Shown here piece by piece: positions 8,181 to 15,989 of a stretch of DNA of 64,000 nt. Each line of letters starts with the position of its first letter. Within the stretch, counting starts at the first letter, position 1. The DNA is from CAVQNQ01 sp963714205. GTDB lineage: Bacteria; Acidobacteriota; Terriglobia; Bryobacterales; Bryobacteraceae. The translations under genes and the position numbers were made by a program. The notes beneath the pieces were generated by a model. That model made no database searches, was not told the origin of the DNA, and worked only from the letters and a program-made list of their open reading frames with translations. The DNA lies in assembly GCA_963714205.1 (NCBI GenBank), contig CAVQNQ010000002.1, forward strand, positions 1,860,001 through 1,924,000, in the 5' to 3' direction.

Positions 8181-9806
8181 TTACCCCTCAATGAACGTCA
8201 CCTTGTTAATCTCGCGCAGCGTCGTCACGCCGGCGCGCATCTTAGCCACGGCCGATTCGCGTAGGAACGTCATGCCCTCTTCGCGGGCCATGCGCTTGAT
8301 CTCCGACGTGGACCGCCGGTCCAGGATCATCTCGCGAATTTTATCGGTCAGGTCCAGCAGCTCGTGAATCGCCGAGCGGCCGCGGAAACCCGTGCCGCCG
8401 CACTCGAAACATCCCGCCCCTTCGTAGAGCGGCACGTCGCGCCATTCCTCCGGGTTCAGACCGCTCTCCACCAGGAACGAATCGGGATACCGCACCCGCC
8501 GCTTACAGTGCTGGCAGATCACGCGCACCAGCCGCTGCGCCAGGATGCAGTTGAGCGACGAAACGAAATTGTACGGCTCCACGCCCATGTTGAGAAAGCG
8601 GCCCAGCACGTCCAGCACATTGTTGGCGTGCACCGTGGTGAATACCAGGTGGCCGGTGAGCGCCGAGTTGATGGCGATCTGCGCCGTCTCCTGGTCGCGG
8701 ATCTCGCCCACCATGATCTTGTCGGGGTCGTGGCGCAGGATGGAGCGCAGGCCGCGCGCAAACGTCAGTCCCTTCTTTTCGTTCACCGGAATCTGCGTGA
8801 TGCCCTTGATCTGGTACTCCACCGGGTCTTCGATGGTGATGATCTTGTCTTCGTCGTTCTTGATCTCGCTCAGCGCGGCGTACAGCGTGGTGGTTTTGCC
8901 GGAGCCGGTCGGGCCGGTCACCAGCACCATGCCGTACGGCTCCAGAATGTAGCGCCGGAACTTGGCCAGGTCGGCATCCGCGAAGCCCACCACGTCGAGC
9001 GACAACTGGGCGAACTTCTCGCTCATGGATTCCTTATCCAGCACGCGGAGCACGGCATCCTCGCCATGGATCGTAGGCATGATGGAAACGCGGAAATCGA
9101 TCAGCCGGTTCTTGTAGCGCACGCGGAAGCGGCCGTCCTGCGGAACCCTCTTCTCGGCGATATCCAGCTCGCTCATCACTTTGATGCGCGAAATGATGGT
9201 GGACTGCCAGTCCTTGGCGATGGGCGGCATGGCATAGTGCAGCACGCCGTCGATGCGGTACTTGATGGCCACTTCCTGATCGCGCGACTCGATGTGGATA
9301 TCGCTGGCGCGCCGCTCCAGCGCGTTAAAAATGGTGGTATCCACCAGCTTGATAACGGGCGCGATATTGGCGTCCGCCGCAGTCAGCTTGTCGATCGAGA
9401 GGGTCTCGTCCTGCTCCCCCTCTTCCCTCACCACGTCCAGGGCGAAACCTTCGGTGACCTCCTCCAGCACGCGCTGCGACTGCTCGGTCTTCTTGAGCAG
9501 CTCGGCGATCTGCGAAAGAGTCGCCACCTTGACGCGCAGCTTGCGGTTGAGCAGAAGCGTGAGTTCGTCGATGAGGTTGAGGTTGCGCGGGTCCGAAAGG
9601 GCGATATCCAGGGTCCCGTTCTGCACCTTGAGCGGGACGAAGTTGTAGCGGAACATCAAATCCACGGGGATGGAGCGGAACAGATCGTGGTCGATGGATC
9701 CCTCGCGCAGGTCCACGTATTCGCACCGGTAGCGCGCCGCAATCGCGCGGGCCTGCTCAACTTCCGCCATGGGATCGACCAGTCTCAGTTTCTCAGCCGT
9801 TGCCAT
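8181..9806 (-). CDS. GspE/PilB-family assembly ATPase
   Basis: A 541-residue hexameric ATPase that powers pilus or pseudopilus assembly. Residues about 1-130 are the MshEN/GspE N-terminal domain. The ATPase core has Walker A GPTGSGKTTT (298-307), an Asp box (ITIEDPVEYQ), Walker B IMVGEIRDQETA (364-375) and a His box (TGHLVFTTVHAN). A tetracysteine zinc site lies at C431, C434, C466 and C469, as in GspE and PilB. The ATG at 9806 is preceded by GGAGGA at good spacing; a longer frame from 9833 adds only MFARGGSGS and has no ribosome site. GspE and PilB cannot be told apart without a tree, but the linked pilMNO genes favour a pilus-type system. Confidence 0.93.
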   Translation of the reverse strand: MATAEKLRLVDPMAEVEQARAIAARYRCEYVDLREGSIDHDLFRSIPVDLMFRYNFVPLKVQNGTLDIALSDPRNLNLIDELTLLLNRKLRVKVATLSQIAELLKKTEQSQRVLEEVTEGFALDVVREEGEQDETLSIDKLTAADANIAPVIKLVDTTIFNALERRASDIHIESRDQEVAIKYRIDGVLHYAMPPIAKDWQSTIISRIKVMSELDIAEKRVPQDGRFRVRYKNRLIDFRVSIMPTIHGEDAVLRVLDKESMSEKFAQLSLDVVGFADADLAKFRRYILEPYGMVLVTGPTGSGKTTTLYAALSEIKNDEDKIITIEDPVEYQIKGITQIPVNEKKGLTFARGLRSILRHDPDKIMVGEIRDQETAQIAINSALTGHLVFTTVHANNVLDVLGRFLNMGVEPYNFVSSLNCILAQRLVRVICQHCKRRVRYPDSFLVESGLNPEEWRDVPLYEGAGCFECGGTGFRGRSAIHELLDLTDKIREMILDRRSTSEIKRMAREEGMTFLRESAVAKMRAGVTTLREINKVTFIEG

Positions 9807-9886
9807 ACTTCCGCTTCCTCCGCGTGCGAACATCCGCAGGTGCAGGTGAGGCCGGGTATCGCGCGGCGTCCTTCTCCAGGCCTTCC

Positions 9887-9930
9887 CTCCGCGTAAACTC
9901 CGCGTCTCCGCGCCTCCGCGTTGTGCTGCT
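9887..9930 (+). repeat. CTCCGCG octamer repeat, related to the inverted repeat at 39.3 kb
   Basis: In the 145-bp gap between pilC and pilB, CTCCGCG occurs at 9887, 9898, 9906 and 9914 (the last three at an 8-bp period), followed by TTGTGCTG. The same string, CTCCGCG-TTGTGCTG, forms the right arm of the inverted repeat at 39302-39399. The rest of the gap shows no gene. Confidence 0.75.
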
Positions 9931-9951
9931 TTAGAGTCCGCATACCCGCAC

Positions 9952-11169
9952 TCACCGAATCGTATCCGCCAACGAGAAAATCGGCAGATACAGCGCGATC
10001 AAAACAAACGCCACGAACGATCCCATAACAATCATGATGGCCGGCTCGATCAGCGAGAGCGTGGCCGTCATGCGCGTGTTCACATCTTCTTCGAAGAATT
10101 CCGCCACGCTGTTGAGCATGGCGGGCAGCGCGCCGGTCGATTCGCCAACCTCGATCATGTCGATGGCCAGCGGCGGGAACATCCCCGAAACCTTCAGCGA
10201 CCCCGAGAGTGGCTGTCCCTCGCGCACGCCCTTGCCGGCGTTCTCGACGGCCCGCTGCAGCAGCGGCGCGCCCAGCGAATCGGCGGAGGTCTCCATGGCC
10301 TGCACCAGCGGAATGCCGCCGTTCAGCAGCGTGCTCAGCACCCGCGCGAACTGCGCCACCTGGTACTTCAGCCAGATCTCCCCGGCAATCGGCAGCTTCA
10401 GCTTGACGCGATCCACGCGCTCCCGCGCCGATTCCCGCCGCGCCCACCAGCGGAACAGAAAAATCGACCCCACCAGCGCGCCGACAAACGCCACCAGGTA
10501 CGCTCGCGCGGTGGTCCCGATGGCAATCAGAAACACCGTCATGGGCGGCAGCTTGGCCTGCATCGAGCTGTACAGCGTGGCGAAGGTGGGAACCACGTAG
10601 GTCACCAAAAATACCATCAGCAGCAGGACCAGAACGATCAACACGCATGGGTACATCAGCGAAACCAGCACCTTCTTCTTCACCGCCAGCGAGAGCTTCT
10701 GGTAGGTGATGTACCGGTCCAGCACCTCGGTCAGGCTGCCGCTCTTTTCCCCCGCCATCACCGAGGTCACATAAATCTTGGGGAAGACATGCTGCGACCG
10801 GAAAGCCTCCGAGAGCAGCGTGCCGGTGCGCACCTCGTCGCGGACCCCCTTCACCAGCGGCCCCAGGTGGACGTCGGTGAGGCGCTCGGCCAACAGGTCG
10901 AGCGACTTCAGGATGGGGAGGCCGGCCCGGATGAGGGTCACGAACTGCTGGTTGAAGATGAGGAACTTTTCCAGGTTCAGCTTTTTCCGCCGGCCCAGCA
11001 GCCGTCCCGCCTTCTCCATAGACACGGCGCCGGTTCTCGGCTTGATGGAATAGACCAGGAAACCCTGCTGGGTATACTTCTCGCGCAGCTCCTTTTCCGA
11101 GGTGGCGGCGGTCACCTGCTGGTGGATCTGGCCGCGCCCGTCGGCGTACTTGAGGAGAAAATCGGCCAT
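9952..11169 (-). CDS. GspF/PilC-family inner-membrane platform protein
   Basis: A 405-residue polytopic protein with the duplicated T2SSF domain. The first copy spans about 70-200 (FLIFNQQFVTLIRAGLPILK, VMAGEKSGSLTEVLDRY) and the second about 270-395 (FARVLSTLLNGGIPLVQAME, MIEVGESTGALPAMLNSVAE). Each copy ends in membrane helices (VLIVLVLLLMVFLVTYVVP; IMIVMGSFVAFVLIALYLPI). It has an N-terminal region typical of PilC ('FLLKYADGRGQ'). It organises pilus or pseudopilus subunits above the ATPase. It starts three bases after lolA ends and precedes the ATPase gene, the reverse of the frequent pilB-pilT-pilC order. Confidence 0.93.
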   Translation of the reverse strand: MADFLLKYADGRGQIHQQVTAATSEKELREKYTQQGFLVYSIKPRTGAVSMEKAGRLLGRRKKLNLEKFLIFNQQFVTLIRAGLPILKSLDLLAERLTDVHLGPLVKGVRDEVRTGTLLSEAFRSQHVFPKIYVTSVMAGEKSGSLTEVLDRYITYQKLSLAVKKKVLVSLMYPCVLIVLVLLLMVFLVTYVVPTFATLYSSMQAKLPPMTVFLIAIGTTARAYLVAFVGALVGSIFLFRWWARRESARERVDRVKLKLPIAGEIWLKYQVAQFARVLSTLLNGGIPLVQAMETSADSLGAPLLQRAVENAGKGVREGQPLSGSLKVSGMFPPLAIDMIEVGESTGALPAMLNSVAEFFEEDVNTRMTATLSLIEPAIMIVMGSFVAFVLIALYLPIFSLADTIR

Positions 11170-11172
11170 GGC

Positions 11173-11805
11173 CTACTGGGTGGCCTCCACCATCGCGCCC
11201 GGCGGCGGCGTGAACTCGAACAGCTTGGAATCGAGCGGCGGGTTGACCTTTTCCTGGTCGAAAGTGAAGTCCAGAATGGATTTATCGAACGCCGTCACCT
11301 TGACCTCGCGAATGCGGCCCTGGTCCAAGACCACGAACTCCACCGCCTGATAGGGCAGGCTGTCGCTCTTGGGTTCGGCCGTGATGCGCGTGGCAGCTCC
11401 TTCGGGATGGCCTTCGATGTTGCGGAACTCCTTCTGGAAGTTCAGCTTGCCGAGAAGGAAGGCGAGCGGGGCGCGCATGTCCTCGCTCTCCTGGAGCTTC
11501 ATGCGCTCGGCGCGGTTGTCGGAGGGCGTATACAGCCAGAGCGCCTTTCCATCGGAAATGAACAGTTTGCCTTTGGGCTGGCTGTAATCCCAGCGCATAC
11601 GGCCCGGTTTGCGCAGCAGCAGCGTCCCGGTCTCCGTGCGGTGAGGCCGCCCCGGAGGCGTATATTGTTCCTGGAAAACGACTTCGAGCGTTTTGGCGCG
11701 GTTATAACGGGCTTCCACGCCAGCCAGGGTCGCCTCCAGCCGGGCATCCGCTGACCAAGCCGGGACGCTCAGCAGCAGAGTTATCCATAAGCGCGCGAGC
11801 CTCAC
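11173..11805 (-). CDS. lolA: LolA-like outer-membrane lipoprotein carrier
   Basis: A periplasmic lipoprotein chaperone of about 210 residues. Starting at GTG 11805 gives a signal peptide (LARLWITLLLSVPAWSADAR) and then a LolA fold: LEATLAGVEARYNRAKTLEV, FQEQYT, GTLLLRKPGRMRWDY, KLFISDGKALWLYTP and VEFVVLDQGRIREVKVTAFD. The 'G.l.lrrPgrlRw.y..P..q..vsdG..lw.Y.p' pattern is diagnostic of LolA. The start is uncertain: the frame is open to an ATG at 11895, and neither start has a good ribosome site. The gene heads the pilus operon, three bases before pilC. Whether it serves pilotin or secretin lipoproteins or general Lol traffic cannot be told. Confidence 0.85.
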   Translation of the reverse strand: MRLARLWITLLLSVPAWSADARLEATLAGVEARYNRAKTLEVVFQEQYTPPGRPHRTETGTLLLRKPGRMRWDYSQPKGKLFISDGKALWLYTPSDNRAERMKLQESEDMRAPLAFLLGKLNFQKEFRNIEGHPEGAATRITAEPKSDSLPYQAVEFVVLDQGRIREVKVTAFDKSILDFTFDQEKVNPPLDSKLFEFTPPPGAMVEATQ

Positions 11806-11961
11806 AAAATATGTGACGCTTCCGGCGCGCGAAGCGTGTAGCTCTTTCCGTACCTCCGGCCGCGGGGCACCCGTCCCTGTGCCCTGAATTACCAAACCGA
11901 GGCGCCGAATTCCTTCCTTCGGCTGAACGATCGATTGGCTTTGTTAGCATGTAACAAGAGA

Positions 11962-12756
11962 ATGCGAAAGCTCAGGGCCGTTCTGCTTTGGCTTGCGGGT
12001 GCTACAGTCTGGGCACAGGCCCCCATTCCCGCGCCGCCGCCGGGGCCCTCTCAGGTTCCTCAAGGTCAAGCGGCCCCCGGTCATCCCGAGGTTCCGAAGG
12101 CGGAAGGCTCTTCCTCGGCCGAACGTTCCGCTCCAGGAACATCGAAGGACCGGCTCTTTTTCGCGCTCCCGAACTTCCTGACTTTGGAGAACGCCGGTGA
12201 AGTCCCGCCGCTGACGGTCGGAGAGAAGTTCAAGGTGACGCTGAAGTCGTCTTTCGACCCGGTGGAGTATTTCTGGTACGGCGCGCTGGCCGGCATCAGC
12301 CAGGGTGAAAACAGCGAACCCGGCTTCGGCCAAGGCGCCGAGGGGTACGCGAAGCGATATGGCGCGTACTTCGCGGACGGCACCCTGGAAAACGTCATCA
12401 CCGAGGCGATTCTTCCATCCCTTCTGCGCCAGGACCCGCGTTACTTCCAGATGGGCAAAGGCGGATTTGTGCGGCGCACCGGCTACGCCGTGAGCCGCAT
12501 TTTCGTCACCCGGACGGACAGCGGGCACAATCAATTCAACGTCTCGGAGATCTTGGGCAGCGCGATATCCGGCGGCATCTCCACTTACACCTATCATCCC
12601 CGGGGCGATCACAATTTCCCGAACGCGTTGAGCGTCTGGGGAACGCAGATCGGCTACGACACCCTGACGTACGTTATCAAGGAATTCTGGCCCGACATTC
12701 GCCGCAGGCTGCACCACCCCAAGCCGATTCCGGAGCCGTCGAACAGCTTGCGGTAG
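11962..12756 (+). CDS. Secreted acidobacterial hypothetical protein
   Basis: A 264-residue protein of unknown function. The start at 11962 puts a signal peptide first (MRKLRAVLLWLAGATVWAQA); an ATG-less extension to 11935 is possible. Residues about 20-60 are a Pro/Gly/Ala linker. The conserved body begins near 65 with LPNFLTLENAGEVPPLT and contains the motifs SFDPVEYFWYGALAGISQ, GQGAEGYAKRYGAYFADGT, ILPSLLRQDPRYFQ, AVSRIFVTRTDSGHNQFN and WGTQIGYDTLTYVIKEFWPD. I recall closely similar proteins as frequent, multi-copy families in Acidobacteria, where they are unannotated. The aromatic and glycine-rich body would suit an outer-membrane-associated protein, but this is a guess. It ends six bases before citrate synthase on the other strand. 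Confidence 0.72.
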   Translation: MRKLRAVLLWLAGATVWAQAPIPAPPPGPSQVPQGQAAPGHPEVPKAEGSSSAERSAPGTSKDRLFFALPNFLTLENAGEVPPLTVGEKFKVTLKSSFDPVEYFWYGALAGISQGENSEPGFGQGAEGYAKRYGAYFADGTLENVITEAILPSLLRQDPRYFQMGKGGFVRRTGYAVSRIFVTRTDSGHNQFNVSEILGSAISGGISTYTYHPRGDHNFPNALSVWGTQIGYDTLTYVIKEFWPDIRRRLHHPKPIPEPSNSLR

Positions 12757-12762
12757 AACGCC

Positions 12763-14073
12763 CTAGACCGAAGTCAACTGCCGCCGGCCGCGCTGTTCCA
12801 TGGGAACGAAATCGCGGCTGTCTTCGCCCGTGTAGATCTGGCGCGGCCGCGCGATCTTCTGCTCCGGATCGGCCAGCAGCTCCTGCCATTGCGCCAGCCA
12901 TCCGACCGTGCGCGGAATGCCGAACAGCACGGTGAACTGGGATGGGTTGAAGCCCATGGCCTGGTAGATGATGCCGGAGTAAAAATCCACGTTGGGGTAG
13001 AGTTTGCGCTTGATGAAATACTCATCCGAGAGGGCGATGCGCTCCAGCTCAATGGCGATATCGATCTTGGGGTTCCGGCCGGTCACCTGGAACACCTCCT
13101 CGGCCACCCGCTTGATGATGCGCGCGCGCGGGTCGTAATTCTTGTAGACCCGGTGGCCGAAGCCCATCAGCCTGCCATGCCCTTCCTTGACTTGCCGGAC
13201 GAACTCCGGAATGCGGTCCTTGGTGCCTATCTCGTCAAGCATGCGCAGCACCTCTTCATTGGCGCCGCCGTGCAGCGGGCCGGAGAGCGCCGCAATGGCC
13301 GCCGCCGTGGTGGCGTAAGGGTCGGCGTGGGAACTGCCCACCGCGCGCATGGTGTTGGTGCTGCAATTCTGTTCGTGATCGGCGTGCAGAATGAAAAGCA
13401 CCTCGAGCGCGCGCGAGAGCACCGGATTGGCTACATACTTGGGCTCGGTGCGCCGCCACAACATGTTCATGTAGTTCTTGGTGTAGCTCAACTCCGGGTC
13501 CGGATAAATGTAAGGCAGGCCCAGACGGTGCCGGTAGGCGTAGGCCGCCAGGGTCGGCATCTTGCCGATGAGCCGGATGATCTGCTTGCGGCGGTTGCGG
13601 GCATCCTCGATAGCGCGGGCTTCCGGATAGAACGTGGAGAGAGCCGCCACCGTGCTCATGAGAATGCCCATGGGGTGGGCGTCGTAATGGAAACCGTCGA
13701 TAAACTTCTTGACGTTCTCATGCAGGAAGGCGTGGTGCATCACCTCGCAGCTCCACAGATCGAGCTCGGCGGCGGTGGGCAGCTCGCCGTCGAGTAGCAG
13801 GTAAGCGACCTCCAGGAAAGTGCAGTTCTCGGCTAGCTGCTCGATGGGGTAGCCCCGGTACCGCAGAATGCCTTTGTCGCCATCCAGGTACGTGATGGCG
13901 CTGCGGCATGAAGCCGTGTTCATGAAGGCGGGGTCGTAGGTCATCAGGCCGAAATCGTCCGGGCCGTTCTTGATCTGGCGCAGATCCATGGCGCGGATTG
14001 TGCCGTCATGAATCGGGAGCGTATAAGTCCGATTCGTCCGATTGTCGGTGATGGTGAGTGTCTCGGCGTTCAT
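12763..14073 (-). CDS. gltA: Citrate synthase
   Basis: A 436-residue type II citrate synthase that condenses oxaloacetate and acetyl-CoA at the entry of the TCA cycle. Catalytic and binding segments are visible: LHADHEQNCSTNT, SGPLHGGANEEVLRML, GFGHRVYKNYDPRA and NVDFYSGIIYQAMGF. They include the catalytic His and the conserved Asp of the last block. The N-terminal beta-rich segment (TITDNRTNRTYTLPIHDGTI) is typical of the hexameric, NADH-sensitive Gram-negative type. The ATG at 14073 is preceded by GAGGAAG at a ten-base spacing; an upstream extension to 14139 runs through the promoter and is rejected. The gene is divergent from the RsbRD-domain gene. Confidence 0.96.
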   Translation of the reverse strand: MNAETLTITDNRTNRTYTLPIHDGTIRAMDLRQIKNGPDDFGLMTYDPAFMNTASCRSAITYLDGDKGILRYRGYPIEQLAENCTFLEVAYLLLDGELPTAAELDLWSCEVMHHAFLHENVKKFIDGFHYDAHPMGILMSTVAALSTFYPEARAIEDARNRRKQIIRLIGKMPTLAAYAYRHRLGLPYIYPDPELSYTKNYMNMLWRRTEPKYVANPVLSRALEVLFILHADHEQNCSTNTMRAVGSSHADPYATTAAAIAALSGPLHGGANEEVLRMLDEIGTKDRIPEFVRQVKEGHGRLMGFGHRVYKNYDPRARIIKRVAEEVFQVTGRNPKIDIAIELERIALSDEYFIKRKLYPNVDFYSGIIYQAMGFNPSQFTVLFGIPRTVGWLAQWQELLADPEQKIARPRQIYTGEDSRDFVPMEQRGRRQLTSV

Positions 14074-14092
14074 TTTTCTGGCTTCCTCGTTG

Positions 14093-14098
14093 ATTATA
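14093..14098 (-). promoter_or_regulatory. Likely -10 box for gltA
   Basis: On the minus strand a perfect TATAAT lies 19 nt upstream of the gltA ATG, with the GAGGAAG ribosome site between. No good -35 hexamer is present at 16-18 bp. Confidence 0.5.
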
Positions 14099-14186
14099 CT
14101 AATGCGTATGACTTCGCACCCTTGCAAAATGGACTCCACAGAACATTGTTGAAAAAATCTTCATTCTGTTAAGAAACGCAACGATC

Positions 14187-14195
14187 TGCGATAAT
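14187..14195 (+). promoter_or_regulatory. Extended -10 element for the RsbRD-domain gene
   Basis: TGCGATAAT is an extended -10 (TGn + five of six bases of TATAAT). It lies about 80 nt upstream of the ATG at 14275, in the region shared with the divergent gltA promoter. The -35 region is weak. Confidence 0.4.
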
Positions 14196-14274
14196 GGTCG
14201 ATAGAAGCATCGGGGCTTTTCGCCCAACCGCTGGGTGCGGGGACCCAGTCGAACATGAGACTGGAGGAATTCAG

Positions 14275-14727
14275 ATGCTGTCGACCAAACTGGTCCAACT
14301 GATTGAAAAGAATTCGGAAACCATTACTACCGGGCTGATCCGGGAAATTCGCCAAGATCCCCAAATGTCCACCCTAGCCCACCGGCCGGATACCGACTTG
14401 CGCGCCTGGAGCCAGGATATCCTTAAAAACCTGGGCTATCTGCTGGCCGCTTCCAAAGATGAGGAATTGGCCCGCCGGTTTCAGATTTTGGGCCGCATGC
14501 GCTTCGAGCAGAACATTCCCTTGCATGAGGCCGTATTGCGCTGTCAGGCGCTAAAGAACAGGATTCTCCGTTTCGTGAGGGAACAGGGTTTCGCCTTCAC
14601 GGCCATGGAACTTTATGCGGAGGAGGAACTGGACCGCCGCATCGGCTGGCTCTTCGACTCGATGGTGTACCATATCGTCTGCGGGTACGAATCCGCCGAG
14701 AGGGTGGCCAGCCAGCTGGCCTCGTGA
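14275..14727 (+). CDS. Stand-alone RsbRD N-terminal sensor domain protein
   Basis: A 150-residue all-helical protein. GGAGG sits at good spacing before the ATG at 14275. The pattern LVQLIEKNSETITTGLIREI, then LRAWSQDILKNLGYLLAA, RFQILGRMRFEQNIPLHEAV and LFDSMVYHIVCGYESAERVA matches the RsbRD-type N-terminal domain (Pfam RsbRD_N), a non-haem globin-like sensor found at the front of stressosome RsbR paralogues and some kinases. The expected C-terminal STAS domain is missing: the gene stops right after the sensor. It probably acts in trans with another regulator. Its neighbours (gltA, ilvE) give no clue to the signal. Confidence 0.72.
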   Translation: MLSTKLVQLIEKNSETITTGLIREIRQDPQMSTLAHRPDTDLRAWSQDILKNLGYLLAASKDEELARRFQILGRMRFEQNIPLHEAVLRCQALKNRILRFVREQGFAFTAMELYAEEELDRRIGWLFDSMVYHIVCGYESAERVASQLAS

Positions 14728-14735
14728 GCCGGCCG

Positions 14736-14747
14736 GTCCGGCCGGAC
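14736..14747. repeat. 12-bp perfect palindrome
   Basis: GTCCGGCCGGAC lies nine bases after the RsbRD-domain stop and 56 bases before ilvE, inside a GGCCGG-rich stretch. It could form a hairpin in RNA, but there is no T-tract after it, so a terminator is not supported. Confidence 0.45.
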
Positions 14748-14790
14748 GTCGTTGTGGATTTGCTTCCCCAATACAGCTATTTGCACGAGT

Positions 14791-14796
14791 TATAAT
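14791..14796 (+). promoter_or_regulatory. -10 box directly before ilvE (leaderless candidate)
   Basis: A perfect TATAAT ends six bases before the ilvE ATG (14803). With the usual seven-base distance, transcription would begin at the A of the start codon. No ribosome site lies between. The -35 is unclear. Confidence 0.5.
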
Positions 14797-14802
14797 CGCT
14801 AA

Positions 14803-15750
14803 ATGTTGACGCCCACCGAAAAGATCTGGCACAACGGTCGCTTTATCCGCTGGGAAGAGGCTACCATTCACGTGCTATCGCACGTCGTGAGCTACGGCAG
14901 CTCGGTTTTCGAGGGGATCCGCTGCTACTCCACTCCTCCGGGACCGGCCGTATTCCGGCTTCGCGATCACGTGCGGCGGATGGTTGATTCGGCCCGCATT
15001 TACCGCATGGGGGAGCTCGGCTTTTCGGCGGAACAACTGGCCGAAGCGATGCTCGAAACGGTACGCGTCAACAAGCTGGATGCCTGCTACATCCGCCCCA
15101 TCGTCATTCGCGGCTACGGCGAAATGGGCGTGAACCCGCTCAAGAACCCCATCGACGTGTATATCGCGGTGTGGGAGTGGGGTAAATACCTCGGCGAAGA
15201 GGCGCTGGCGGAAGGCGTGGACGTCTGCGTTTCGAGTTGGACGCGCATCGCGCCCAATACCCTGCCCGCGCTGGCCAAAGCGGGCGCCAACTACATGAAT
15301 TCGCAGCTCATCAAGATGGAGGCGCTGACCAACGGCTACTCCGAAGGAATCGGGCTGGATGCCGCGGGCTACGTCAGCGAAGGATCGGGCGAGAATATCT
15401 TCGTGGTGCGCGACGGCAAGATCCATACCCCGCCCCTGGGAGCTTCGGTGCTACCCGGGATCACCCGGGATAGTGTCCTCAAGCTGGCCCAGGAGTTGGA
15501 TATCCCGGTGGTCGAGACGTTGGTTCCGCGCGAGATGTTGTACATCGCCGACGAGGTTTTCTTCTCCGGCACGGCCGCCGAGATCACGCCGATCCGCTCG
15601 ATCGACCGCATCGTGGTGGGACAGGGCCGGCGGGGGCCGGTGGCCGAGGCGCTGCAGAAGGAGTTCTTCGGCATCGTCCACGGAACCAGGAAGGATACTT
15701 ACGGGTGGCTTTCGCCCGTGCACGCGGCGCAGCCCACGGGCGTGAAATAG
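14803..15750 (+). CDS. ilvE: Branched-chain amino-acid aminotransferase
   Basis: A 315-residue class IV PLP aminotransferase that makes Leu, Ile and Val from their 2-oxoacids with glutamate. The N-terminal block VVSYGSSVFEGIRCY and the catalytic lysine block LAKAGANYMNSQLIKMEA are present (Lys near residue 164). So are GLDAAGYVSEGSGENIF, LPGITRDSVLKLAQEL and EVFFSGTAAEITPIRSID, all in IlvE order and at IlvE length (E. coli 309). The end RKDTYGWLSPV is also typical. There is no Shine-Dalgarno before the ATG; a TATAAT six bases upstream suggests a leaderless transcript. Confidence 0.95.
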   Translation: MLTPTEKIWHNGRFIRWEEATIHVLSHVVSYGSSVFEGIRCYSTPPGPAVFRLRDHVRRMVDSARIYRMGELGFSAEQLAEAMLETVRVNKLDACYIRPIVIRGYGEMGVNPLKNPIDVYIAVWEWGKYLGEEALAEGVDVCVSSWTRIAPNTLPALAKAGANYMNSQLIKMEALTNGYSEGIGLDAAGYVSEGSGENIFVVRDGKIHTPPLGASVLPGITRDSVLKLAQELDIPVVETLVPREMLYIADEVFFSGTAAEITPIRSIDRIVVGQGRRGPVAEALQKEFFGIVHGTRKDTYGWLSPVHAAQPTGVK

Positions 15751-15989
15751 ATCGAGGGAGCCGCGCAATCCGCATGGCCACCTCCCCCGAGATTTACCAT
15801 TGCGACTGCGCGGCCACCTAATCGACCTTCCCTTTGTAGCGCGGGCGCGAGCGGAAAGCCAGCGCGAATTCCGCGCACCGCGATCGTTTTCAACAACTTT
15901 TTCTGTAAAGCGGGCATGGAGTTAGCGGCCCGGCCATGTGGCAAAACTGTGAATAAAACATGGCGGAGGGGAAGTGTTTTGGCCTACCG

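Noticed and set aside
8364..9896. 510-residue open frame on the plus strand
   Set aside because: Antisense of the GspE/PilB gene; His/Arg/Gln/Val-rich with no recognisable fold.
14736..14747. Palindrome after the RsbRD gene as a terminator
   Set aside because: There is a 12-bp palindrome but no following T-tract.
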